Of a stretch of DNA of 8,626 nt, positions 1-6,564 are shown in pieces (position 1 is the stretch's first letter; every line of letters starts with the position of its first letter). The stretch comes from Verrucomicrobiota bacterium. GTDB taxonomy: Bacteria; Verrucomicrobiota; Kiritimatiellia; Kiritimatiellales; Pontiellaceae. Under the pieces are notes generated by a model, which saw only the letters and a list, made by a program, of their open reading frames with translations, was not told the DNA's origin and made no database searches. The position numbers were made by a program, and so were the translations under genes. The stretch is taken from positions 1 to 8,626 of the forward strand of contig DOEU01000093.1 of the NCBI GenBank assembly GCA_003532555.1, in the 5' to 3' direction.

Positions 1-1292
1 TGCCCAGGATCTTGTTGGGTTGTGGCACAAATTTCGGCGGCAAGGAGTGCGAGAATGATGCCGTCTTTATCGGTACTCCAAACGGCCCCATCGTGCCGTA
101 GAAAAGAGGCCCCTGCAGATTCTTCACCTCCAAAGGCGGCAGTACCGTCGAGGAGTCCGCTAACAAACCATTTGAAACCGACAGGGACCTCTTTCAGTTC
201 GCGGTTTAGTTCGTGGGCAATTCGATCGATCATGGATGAGCTGACGAGGGTTTTACCGATGCCGGCGTTGGTCGGCCAGTTGGGGCGGTGAGTGTAAAGA
301 TATTCAATGGCAACGGCTAGGTAGTGGTTGGGATTGAGCAGACCGCAGGAGGGAGTAACGATTCCATGCCGATCAAAATCGGGGTCATTTCCAAAGGCGA
401 TATCGTAGTGGTCTTTGAGTTCGATGAGTCCGGCCATGGCAAAAGGAGAGGAACAATCCATGCGAGTTTTTCCGTCGTGATCGCGGTGCATGAAGGCAAA
501 GGTGGGATCAGGGGTATCATTGCGAATATCTATGTTGAGTCCATAGGTATCGCGGATCGCATGCCAATAGGCTCCGCCTGCTCCGCCCATTGCGTCGGCA
601 CATATGGAGAGGTCGGCTTTGACGATGGCTTCCATGTTGATGACGTTTTTTAGATCTTCTACATAGGGGGTTATATAGTCGAAGGCGATGGTGGTTTCGG
701 CGGCAAGTGCATCAGGATAGTAGATGGATTCAACTTCATCATTGTTTTCGGCAAGCAGCTCATTCGCCCGGTCGGCGATCCATGTGGTGACATCGGTATC
801 GGCCGGCCCCCCATGCGGAGGATTGTATTTGAAGCCGCCATCTGTTGGAGGGTTGTGTGAGGGCGTTATCACGACCCCATCAGCATGTCCAATATCGCGC
901 CCGTGGTTATAGGAAAGAATGGCGTGGGAGATAACGGGGGTTGGGGTGTAGCCATGATCACGGTCTAGCATGAGGGTTACTCCATTGGCAGCAAAGACTT
1001 GTATGGCACTTTTGAGGGCGGGAGTTGAGAGGGCGTGGGTGTCTCGTCCGATAAAGAGTGGGCCATTGGTGCCTTTTGCTTTTCGGTGTTCACATATGGC
1101 TTGGGTAATGGCCATGATGTGATCTTCAGTAAAACTTCCGTTGAGAGATGTTCCTCGATGTCCGGAGGTGCCAAAAGCGACCTGTTGTGCGGGATCGGTT
1201 AGGTCTGGTTCCGTTTCATAGTAGAGAGAAATGAGTTCTGAAATATCAGTTAGTGTGGTGGCGTCAACAGGATGTCCGGCTTTTGGATGCAT
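1..1292 (-). CDS. pgm: Phosphoglucomutase, alpha-D-glucose type (partial, C-terminus off window)
   Basis: This gene interconverts glucose 1-phosphate and glucose 6-phosphate in the cytosol, linking glycolysis to glycogen and nucleotide-sugar synthesis. The frame is open from the ATG at 1292 to the left edge and gives 430 residues, against about 546 in E. coli Pgm. What is missing is the fourth, phosphate-binding domain. Visible family motifs are FGTSGHRG near residue 45, the catalytic phosphoserine loop TPSHNPP with Ser145, the magnesium loop DPDFDRHG with Asp303, Asp305 and Asp307, and the sugar-binding GGEESAG with Glu390, Glu391 and Ser392. The spacing matches E. coli Pgm almost residue for residue, so this is the Pgm branch rather than the ManB/GlmM branch. 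The ATG at 1292 aligns with the usual start (AGxP by residue 8). No good Shine-Dalgarno sequence precedes it, and the frame stays open back to a stop at 1361, so a TTG at 1304 is an alternative. It is transcribed away from ppiC. Confidence 0.95.
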   Translation of the reverse strand, partial: MHPKAGHPVDATTLTDISELISLYYETEPDLTDPAQQVAFGTSGHRGTSLNGSFTEDHIMAITQAICEHRKAKGTNGPLFIGRDTHALSTPALKSAIQVFAANGVTLMLDRDHGYTPTPVISHAILSYNHGRDIGHADGVVITPSHNPPTDGGFKYNPPHGGPADTDVTTWIADRANELLAENNDEVESIYYPDALAAETTIAFDYITPYVEDLKNVINMEAIVKADLSICADAMGGAGGAYWHAIRDTYGLNIDIRNDTPDPTFAFMHRDHDGKTRMDCSSPFAMAGLIELKDHYDIAFGNDPDFDRHGIVTPSCGLLNPNHYLAVAIEYLYTHRPNWPTNAGIGKTLVSSSMIDRIAHELNRELKEVPVGFKWFVSGLLDGTAAFGGEESAGASFLRHDGAVWSTDKDGIILALLAAEICATTQQDPG

Positions 1293-1357
1293 TTTTGTGC
1301 CCAATCTTTTTTTAGATGGGGCATTTTTATCAATAAGTGGGATTGGTCTCAACTCTG

Positions 1358-1387
1358 ATTATGGGAAAAGCAAGGAGAAGCTTGCAA
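1358..1387 (-). promoter_or_regulatory. Candidate sigma-70 promoter for pgm
   Basis: Read on the minus strand, TTGCAA (1387-1382, four of six matches to the -35 consensus) is followed after 18 bases by CATAAT (1363-1358, five of six matches to the -10 consensus). Transcription would begin near 1351 and leave a leader of about 60 bases before the pgm ATG. The -35 hexamer lies inside a perfect 10-bp palindrome, GCTTGCAAGC at 1380-1389. The call rests on sequence resemblance only. Confidence 0.4.
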
Positions 1388-1427
1388 GCGACGGCGGGGG
1401 TGTGCAGATTGATGTTTTTAAATTAAC

Positions 1428-1432
1428 AGGAG
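1428..1432 (+). promoter_or_regulatory. Ribosome binding site of ppiC
   Basis: AGGAG lies six bases before the ATG at 1439, in an A/T-rich stretch. It fixes the ppiC start and excludes the overlapping open frame that begins further upstream. Confidence 0.85.
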
Positions 1433-1438
1433 ATAGAC

Positions 1439-1720
1439 ATGGCAGAAGCAGAAGCAAGACATATTTTGGTCACAACAGAAGCGACGTGTACTGATTTAAA
1501 AGAACAGATTGCAAACGGTGCGGATTTTGCGGTATTGGCTCAGGAGCATTCGCAGTGTCCAAGCGGAGCGCAAGGCGGGGCACTGGGAACATTTGGTCGA
1601 GGCCAAATGGTGAAAGAGTTTGATGAGGTGGTTTTTAGTGCGCCCGTGGGTGAAGTGCAGGGGCCGGTTCAAACACAGTTTGGCTTCCACTTGGTGGAAG
1701 TGACGCAGCGCACAGACTAG
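1439..1720 (+). CDS. ppiC: Parvulin-type peptidyl-prolyl cis-trans isomerase PpiC
   Basis: This is a single-domain parvulin that speeds cis-trans isomerisation of peptide bonds before proline. It has 93 residues, the same length as E. coli PpiC, with no signal peptide or membrane segment, so it should act in the cytosol. Family signatures are visible in order: RHIL near the start (His8), the CPSG loop with active-site Cys40, the GGxLGxFGRGQM stretch (residues 46-57), the [11 protein letters not shown] segment (61-71), and [10 protein letters not shown] at the C-terminus with His84. The strong AGGAG site supports the start. Its stop codon overlaps that of the convergent ruvB by four bases (CTAG at 1717-1720). 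It seems to be a one-gene transcription unit, with no clear terminator between it and ruvB. The identification is secure; the client proteins are unknown. Confidence 0.95.
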   Translation: MAEAEARHILVTTEATCTDLKEQIANGADFAVLAQEHSQCPSGAQGGALGTFGRGQMVKEFDEVVFSAPVGEVQGPVQTQFGFHLVEVTQRTD

Positions 1721-2706
1721 TTGCGTTCAGGGGGAGTCAACCCAAACTTGGTGTAGGCGCGCTTGGTTGCGACACGTCCTTGCGAGGTTCTTTTCAAAAA
1801 CCCTTCTTGTATGAGGTAGGGTTCATATACTTCTTCAAGGGTTTCGGCTTCTTCGCCGACGGAGACTGAGAGGGAGTTGAGTCCAACAGGTCCTCCGTTA
1901 AATTTTTCGATGAGGGTAGTGAGCAGTCGTTTATCCATCTCTTCGAGACCGTCGTCGTCGATATCCAGTAGGCTCAGGGCTTGGTCGGCGAGGTCGGCGG
2001 TGATGATGTTATCGGCTTTGACTTGTGCATAGTCACGGGAGCGGCGTAATAAATTGTTGGCAATTCGGGGGGTTCCCCGGGATCTTCGGGCAATTTCGAT
2101 AGCGCCATCTTCCTCGAGTTCGACTTTGAGAATGTGTGCGGAGCGTTGGAGGATGGTGGCCAGAGTACTGGCGTCGTAGTAGTCGAGTCGATTTGTCAGC
2201 CCGAAGCGGGAACGCATGGGAGCGGAGAGCATCCCACTACGGGTGGTGGCACCGATGAGAGTAAAAGGGGGTACATTGAGGCGAACGGAACGAGCATTGG
2301 GTCCTTGATCAATCACGATATCGATGACGAAATCTTCCATCGCGGAGTAGAGATATTCTTCCACGGAGCGCTGCATCCGGTGAATTTCATCGATGAAGAG
2401 AACATCTCCACGTTCAAGACTGGTGAGAATACCAGCTAGATCGGAAGGTTTATCGATGACCGGACCAGAGGTGCATTTGATGTTGGCATCCATGGCGTCG
2501 GCTAGGATGTAAGAGAGGGTAGTTTTTCCGAGACCGGGGGGGCCACAAAGCAGGACGTGATCTAGGACGTCACCGCGCTCTTTGGCAGCTTGGACGAAAA
2601 GTTCGAGGCGTTCTCGAATTTTGTCTTGTCCGGTAAAGTCGGAAAAACACGAAGGGCGGAGCTTTTGCTCAAATTCGATGTCGGTTGTGATGATATCGCT
2701 ATTCAT
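1717..2706 (-). CDS. ruvB: Holliday junction branch migration ATPase RuvB
   Basis: RuvB is the hexameric AAA+ motor that, with RuvA, drives branch migration of Holliday junctions in recombinational repair. From the ATG at 2706 it has 329 residues, normal for the family. In order there are the N-terminal LRP and FTGQ motifs, Walker A GPPGLGKT (55-62), Walker B DEIH (106-109), sensor 1 GATTR (152-156), the arginine-finger region APMRSRFG (162-169), sensor 2 GTPR (211-214), and the winged-helix DNA-binding domain with GGPVGLNSL and [18 protein letters not shown] at 2724 would add six residues but has no ribosome binding site, whereas GGGA precedes the ATG at 2706. The gene lies 45 bases after rhaB on the same strand with no evident terminator between them, so it may be read from the sugar operon. 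Neither ruvA nor ruvC is in the window, which is unlike the common ruvCAB arrangement. Confidence 0.95.
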   Translation of the reverse strand: MNSDIITTDIEFEQKLRPSCFSDFTGQDKIRERLELFVQAAKERGDVLDHVLLCGPPGLGKTTLSYILADAMDANIKCTSGPVIDKPSDLAGILTSLERGDVLFIDEIHRMQRSVEEYLYSAMEDFVIDIVIDQGPNARSVRLNVPPFTLIGATTRSGMLSAPMRSRFGLTNRLDYYDASTLATILQRSAHILKVELEEDGAIEIARRSRGTPRIANNLLRRSRDYAQVKADNIITADLADQALSLLDIDDDGLEEMDKRLLTTLIEKFNGGPVGLNSLSVSVGEEAETLEEVYEPYLIQEGFLKRTSQGRVATKRAYTKFGLTPPERN

Positions 2707-2751
2707 GTTTTCCCATGAAGCCACAGGGTGGACGGCTTGTCACGTGGTTTT

Positions 2752-4203
2752 CTATGATGCGGTGATGATTTGTTTCCATTTCTGGCGAGCGGTTTGCCAT
2801 TCGGAGGCTTGGATGGGAGGGTAACTCTCCATTTCATGGGCGAAGGAGTTGCGGATGAGAGTGCGTCCGGCGGCAAGGTCGGTCAGATCGCCGAGGGCGA
2901 TCATTTGCATGATGCAGTTACCGATGGCGGTGGCTTCGGCAGGGCCAGAATGAACGGGGCGAGCGGTTGCATTAGCGGTCATTTGATTGAGCAGGTGGTT
3001 GCGTCCGCCGCCGCCAACAATCCGAATACAATCAAAGGTTCGTTCGCTGAGAGTTTCGAGATCGTCGAGGGTTTCGGCATATAAAAGAGCGAGTCCTTCG
3101 TAGGCGACGCGAATGGTTTGGGCATGAGTTTGGGGGATCGGCTGGAGTGTTTCTTGGCAATATTCACAGATGCGCTCGCACATATCGCCGGGAGTAAAGA
3201 AACGTTCATCTGCAGGGTTGATAAAGGCGTGAAAGGGTTCGGCGGCTTGAGCCATTTCAACCATCTGAGTGAAGGTATAGTCGTGTCCTTGCTGTTTCCA
3301 GATCCGTTGTAGTTCTTGAATGATCCATAATCCGTTTAGATTTTTGAGGAAGCGGATGGTGTTGCAAACGCCGACTTCGTTGGTGAAGTTTTTTTCGAGG
3401 ACGTCGTGGTTAATGCGGGGTGCGGGCAGTTCGCAACCCAGGAGTGACCAGGTTCCTGAGCTGAGGAAGGCGGCTTGTTCGTTGGGCAGGGTGGGTACGG
3501 CTGCAAATGCACAGGCGGTATCGTGACCTCCAGCGGCGACGACTGATACACCATCTACTTTTCCGATCGGGGTTCCGGGGTCGACGAGGTCGGCAAATAG
3601 ATCAGTTCGAATGCCAACGGTTTGGAGCAGGTCATGCGCCCAGGTTTCCGTTTGTGGGTTGTAGCATTGGGAGGTACTAGCGATGGTGCGTTCAGCAATT
3701 TTTTCTCCGGTTAGCCAGTAGGTGAGGAGATCGGGGGAGAAGAGTAGTTGGGTTGCATGGGTATAGGCGGGAGTGTTTTGCAGGTGTAAGGCGTAGAGTT
3801 GATAGAGAGTGTTTATCTCCATGAATTGGATGCCGGTTTGTTCAAATATGTGTTCGCGGGAACTCTTTTTGAAGAGAGCGTTAAACATGCCGTTTGTGCG
3901 TTCGTCGCGATAGTGAACGGGGTTTTGGATGAGACTTCCGGTGGTATCGAGTAGCCCGAAGTCAACGCCCCATGTATCAATCGAGAGGGAGCGCAAGGAG
4001 TAATGAGTTTGAGCGGTAGCGAGCCCTTCCCGGAGTTGGCGATAGAGATGGAGAAAATCCCAGTGGAGGTGGCCTTGGAGATCAATAGATCCATTCCAGA
4101 AGCGGTTAATCTCATGAAGTTGAAGCTGATCATTTTTGATATGACCGGCAATGGTTCGTCCGCTCGAGGCGCCGAGATCGATGGCTAAGTAGGTTTCGCT
4201 CAT
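2752..4203 (-). CDS. rhaB: Rhamnulokinase (FGGY family)
   Basis: RhaB phosphorylates L-rhamnulose at O1 with ATP, the second step of classical L-rhamnose catabolism, in the cytosol. At 483 residues it is close to E. coli RhaB (489). The fold is the two-lobed FGGY/actin-like kinase: phosphate-binding DLGASSGR (9-16), the rhamnulokinase-typical IDTWGVDFGLLD (75-86) and PVHYRDERT (95-103), GIQFMEINTLYQL (124-136), catalytic base Asp228 in GGHDT, SSGTWSLLG (248-256), and the C-lobe adenosine motif VGGGGRNHLLNQ (396-407). These segments favour RhaB over fuculokinase, xylulokinase or glycerol kinase. The start ATG is preceded by AGGA, and the upstream zinc dehydrogenase stops 11 bases before it, so the two are cotranscribed. 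No rhamnose isomerase or rhamnulose-phosphate aldolase is visible nearby, so the physiological substrate could be a related ketose. Confidence 0.92.
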   Translation of the reverse strand: MSETYLAIDLGASSGRTIAGHIKNDQLQLHEINRFWNGSIDLQGHLHWDFLHLYRQLREGLATAQTHYSLRSLSIDTWGVDFGLLDTTGSLIQNPVHYRDERTNGMFNALFKKSSREHIFEQTGIQFMEINTLYQLYALHLQNTPAYTHATQLLFSPDLLTYWLTGEKIAERTIASTSQCYNPQTETWAHDLLQTVGIRTDLFADLVDPGTPIGKVDGVSVVAAGGHDTACAFAAVPTLPNEQAAFLSSGTWSLLGCELPAPRINHDVLEKNFTNEVGVCNTIRFLKNLNGLWIIQELQRIWKQQGHDYTFTQMVEMAQAAEPFHAFINPADERFFTPGDMCERICEYCQETLQPIPQTHAQTIRVAYEGLALLYAETLDDLETLSERTFDCIRIVGGGGRNHLLNQMTANATARPVHSGPAEATAIGNCIMQMIALGDLTDLAAGRTLIRNSFAHEMESYPPIQASEWQTARQKWKQIITAS

Positions 4204-4214
4204 GCTTCTTTTTC

Positions 4215-5480
4215 CTATAGGCGGGGCGCATGTTCAAGCAGGAATTTTTCTGCTTTGGGACTCCAGAGTCCTTGGTGAGCGGTGACGATTCGATCAAGTT
4301 CGCCGTAGAATTCACCGGGCTGGTTGGCGAGTTCGGTGAGGGCGACAAGGGGAAAATCGAAATGGGTGTAGATCAATTTTTTGCCACCGGGAATATAGGG
4401 CAGATTTAGGGTAGTGTTAATAACGGCATTTAATCCCCCGATGTGGGTGATGAGACCGGAAGGGTTGACGCGTCCGCTGGCCATAAGCTCGAGTGATTCG
4501 ATCATGTCGTCTGTATTGCCACCACTGGTTCCTACGACATGCGTGGCGGCATAGTGGACGTTGTAGAAGTTGAATGCTGCAGAAAATTGGGGATTGGTGG
4601 GGCCGGCAAAAAAATTAAGACATCCGTCGAATCCAAGTAGTTGGTCTGCTTGTTCGAGCAGCGGTGCTACGGGGGCATAGACAAATACATCATCGAATCC
4701 ACGTCCTCCGGGGGAAAGGGCTTTGAGCTCTTCGGTGGAAATATCGAGGCTGTTGATATAGTGCAGTTCAACTCCGTGGTTTGCGGCGTCTTCGATGGAG
4801 TAGAGTGCAGCGGCACGGTCGATGAGTTTTTGATCAATCCCTGTCACAACGACTTGGCTGGGGCGGCGATCGCAATGAATAATGTAGTCAATGGCGCCGA
4901 GGCCCATCGGGCCTACGCCTCCAAGCAGTGCGAGGGAGCCTCCTTCGACAATCCCCATTTTGTGTTCATAGCTGCCGGGGGTGGTGTGGTAGTTGGCGTG
5001 AAACGCGCCGATAACACAGGAGAGGGGTTCAGCGAGGGAGCCGAGATAGTAGGCTTCTCCTTTAAAGGGGAGGAGGCAGTTGTTTTTCATGACTTCGGCG
5101 GGAATGATAACATGTTGTGCATCGCCTCCGATATGGGGGTAAGAGTAGCCGGGGGCGGAGAGGATGCCAACGGGTCCGGAGGGATCGTTGAGTGCAGGTT
5201 GAATAGAGAATTTTTCTCCGGCGGTAAATTGATCTTTCCAGGTGGTGCCTACTTCAAGAACTTTTCCGCAAAACTCATGACCGATCATAATCGGCTCATC
5301 GGCGATGGCGTTGGGAATGCGCTTGTGTTTGATGCCTTGTGTGGAGGCTTTGTAGGAGGACATACAAATCGAATCGGAAACAATCTCTGCTAGAATTTCA
5401 TCGGGCTGGATCGATGGTAATTCAACCTCGTCGAGGCGTAAGTCGCTTTCACCGTGCAGTCGGATGGCTTTTGTTTTCAT
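4215..5480 (-). CDS. Zinc-dependent medium-chain dehydrogenase, L-sorbose-1-phosphate-reductase-like
   Basis: This is a medium-chain alcohol dehydrogenase of 421 residues that should oxidise or reduce a polyol or ketose, possibly phosphorylated, with NAD(P)H. The N-terminal GroES-like catalytic domain has Cys39 in SICMSSYK, His68-Glu69 in GHEFCG and Glu151 in AEPLSC as likely ligands of the catalytic zinc. A Rossmann domain follows with LLGGVGPMGLGA (186-197) and an acidic Asp216 that could favour NAD. The four-cysteine structural-zinc lobe is absent: no cysteines lie between residues 72 and 134. The start at 5480 is fixed by AAGGA six bases upstream; a longer frame to 5543 runs into the preceding gene and has no such support. 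It sits 10 bases after the short-chain dehydrogenase and 11 bases before rhaB. Similarity to the SorE type is my recognition, not a search result, and the exact substrate is unknown. Confidence 0.85.
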   Translation of the reverse strand: MKTKAIRLHGESDLRLDEVELPSIQPDEILAEIVSDSICMSSYKASTQGIKHKRIPNAIADEPIMIGHEFCGKVLEVGTTWKDQFTAGEKFSIQPALNDPSGPVGILSAPGYSYPHIGGDAQHVIIPAEVMKNNCLLPFKGEAYYLGSLAEPLSCVIGAFHANYHTTPGSYEHKMGIVEGGSLALLGGVGPMGLGAIDYIIHCDRRPSQVVVTGIDQKLIDRAAALYSIEDAANHGVELHYINSLDISTEELKALSPGGRGFDDVFVYAPVAPLLEQADQLLGFDGCLNFFAGPTNPQFSAAFNFYNVHYAATHVVGTSGGNTDDMIESLELMASGRVNPSGLITHIGGLNAVINTTLNLPYIPGGKKLIYTHFDFPLVALTELANQPGEFYGELDRIVTAHQGLWSPKAEKFLLEHAPRL

Positions 5481-5486
5481 TTCATT

Positions 5487-5491
5487 TCCTT
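5487..5491 (-). promoter_or_regulatory. Ribosome binding site of the zinc dehydrogenase
   Basis: AAGGA on the minus strand ends six bases before the ATG at 5480 and touches the stop codon of the upstream gene. It decides the start against the longer open frame that reaches 5543. Confidence 0.75.
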
Positions 5492-6564
5492 TAGTTGAGC
5501 ATGACTTGTCCACCGGTGACGGGTAGGGCTTGTCCGGTTTCATATTGTTGATCTACAAGATATAAAATGGCTTTGATAATATCGTCACTGGAGCAGCCAC
5601 GTCCCATCGGGATTTGAGCTTCGTAGTGGCGGCGAACTTCTTCGATGGTTTGGGCGCCGGGCACTTTTCCGCTTTCGAGGTATTGGACGAAAAGACCGGT
5701 GGTGGGATCGGACCAGAGCGGACCATCAAAGAAGTTTCCGGGGCAGACTGTGTTGACTTTGGTGCAGTCTTCAACGAGCTCTTTGGCGAAACTTTGAACG
5801 AGCCCAATGGAGCCAAATTTAGATCCAGCATAGGCGGCATTTCGATTGGAGCCTTCAAGTGCGGATTTGGAGGTGATGCTGATAATATCGGTTGCATAGG
5901 TGCCGGAAGGGCGGTTCATGATCTCCATTATGGGTGCTACGTGTTTGGTGCAGAGAAAGAAGCCGAGGTAGTTGACATCGGTCACGAATTCAAAGTCAGC
6001 TTTGGTGAGGGTTTTGACGCTGCCAGCTTTGAGCACACCGGCATTGCTGATAAAGAGATCTATGCCACCGACCTGTTGAACGATGTATGCAACCATAGAT
6101 TGAACGGAGGCTTCATCGGTTACGTTGCAAGCTACGGGAAAGGCGGTCGTGCGGCCGGCTTTCTGATTTAATTCATGGGCGAGTGTTTCAGCGCCTTCTA
6201 GGTTGAGATCGGCAATAAATACGAGCGCTCCTTGATCGCAGAGTCCGCGTACAATTCCTTCGCCAAAACCCTGAGCTCCTCCCGTTACGACGGCAACGCG
6301 GTTGTGAACAATGGCTTCTCGACCTGCTGCGCGGGGTGCGTGAGAGGTACCGTTAACGGCATCGTCATAGTCGGCTCCAATGAGAAAGAACCCTACCTCT
6401 TTAATGTGAACGGAGCGCGTCTTTGGCGTGAGCTGGCTGGCGAGTTGGTCGAGTGTGCAGGTGAGTTCGGGTTGGTCGAGGTGTTCTGTTTGATGCACGA
6501 TGGAACTGGTTATGCCGTTAAAGGTGTGCCCGCGGAGAAGCGGCGCGATGTCGAGTGAATTCAT
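5491..6564 (-). CDS. Short-chain dehydrogenase/reductase with N-terminal extension, sugar- or polyol-phosphate type
   Basis: This is an NAD(P)-dependent classical SDR oxidoreductase of 357 residues. The Rossmann domain starts only near residue 88: nucleotide-binding TGGAQGFG (94-101), acidic Asp119 in FIADLN (suggesting NAD), NAG (174-176), catalytic Ser232, Tyr245 and Lys249 (YAGSK), CPGNFFDGPLW (274-284), and the ending PVTGGQVML (348-356). The last two resemble SDRs annotated as sorbitol-6-phosphate dehydrogenase and the SDR half of bifunctional rhamnulose-phosphate aldolase/dehydrogenases. Residues 1-85 form an extra segment not found in ordinary 250-residue SDRs, with VHIKEVGFFLIGADYDDAV at 52-70; I do not recognise it with confidence. 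The start is firm: ATG overlaps the stop of the PHP gene (ATGA) and has a strong AAAGGAG. Together with the adjacent zinc dehydrogenase it gives two oxidoreductases in one pathway. The substrate is not established. Confidence 0.88.
   Translation of the reverse strand: MNSLDIAPLLRGHTFNGITSSIVHQTEHLDQPELTCTLDQLASQLTPKTRSVHIKEVGFFLIGADYDDAVNGTSHAPRAAGREAIVHNRVAVVTGGAQGFGEGIVRGLCDQGALVFIADLNLEGAETLAHELNQKAGRTTAFPVACNVTDEASVQSMVAYIVQQVGGIDLFISNAGVLKAGSVKTLTKADFEFVTDVNYLGFFLCTKHVAPIMEIMNRPSGTYATDIISITSKSALEGSNRNAAYAGSKFGSIGLVQSFAKELVEDCTKVNTVCPGNFFDGPLWSDPTTGLFVQYLESGKVPGAQTIEEVRRHYEAQIPMGRGCSSDDIIKAILYLVDQQYETGQALPVTGGQVMLN

Larger units (their letters stand above)
1293..1438. other. Divergent intergenic region between pgm and ppiC
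   Basis: These 146 bases separate two divergent genes and must carry both promoters. Apart from the candidate pgm promoter, I see the 10-bp palindrome at 1380-1389 and an inverted repeat CCAATC (1301-1306) / GATTGG (1341-1346) in the pgm leader. For ppiC the same palindromic TTGCAA (1382-1387) could serve as a -35 on the plus strand with a poor -10, CAGATT, at 1405-1410. That second promoter is too weak to call. No small gene with a ribosome binding site is apparent. Confidence 0.6.

Noticed and set aside
1405..1410. A ppiC promoter -10 at CAGATT
   Set aside because: It matches only three of six consensus bases; the position is reasonable but the evidence is too thin to list it.
1231..1494. 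An 87-codon plus-strand frame running from inside pgm across the intergenic region into ppiC
   Set aside because: It overlaps the pgm start antisense and ppiC in another frame, has no family signature, and the AGGAG before 1439 serves ppiC.
2707..2724. GTG start of ruvB at 2724
   Set aside because: It cannot be excluded but has no Shine-Dalgarno sequence. The ATG at 2706 gives a normal family length and has a GGGA upstream.
2707..2751. Terminator between rhaB and ruvB
   Set aside because: Only a 4-bp stem (CCAC/GTGG) is present and no run of T follows on the minus strand, so a terminator cannot be supported.
4641..5393. A 250-codon plus-strand open frame
   Set aside because: It lies wholly antisense to the zinc dehydrogenase, is glycine- and valine-rich with no recognisable domain, and has no ribosome binding site. 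It is a shadow of the real gene's codon use.
5481..5543. Upstream extension of the zinc dehydrogenase to an ATG at 5543
   Set aside because: The extra 21 residues overlap the SDR coding end and lack homology to the family. The ATG at 5480 has AAGGA at the right distance and starts at the normal N-terminus.
5614..6171. A 185-codon plus-strand open frame
   Set aside because: It is antisense to the SDR, whose catalytic motifs are all intact in the minus-strand frame. The antisense translation matches nothing I recognise.
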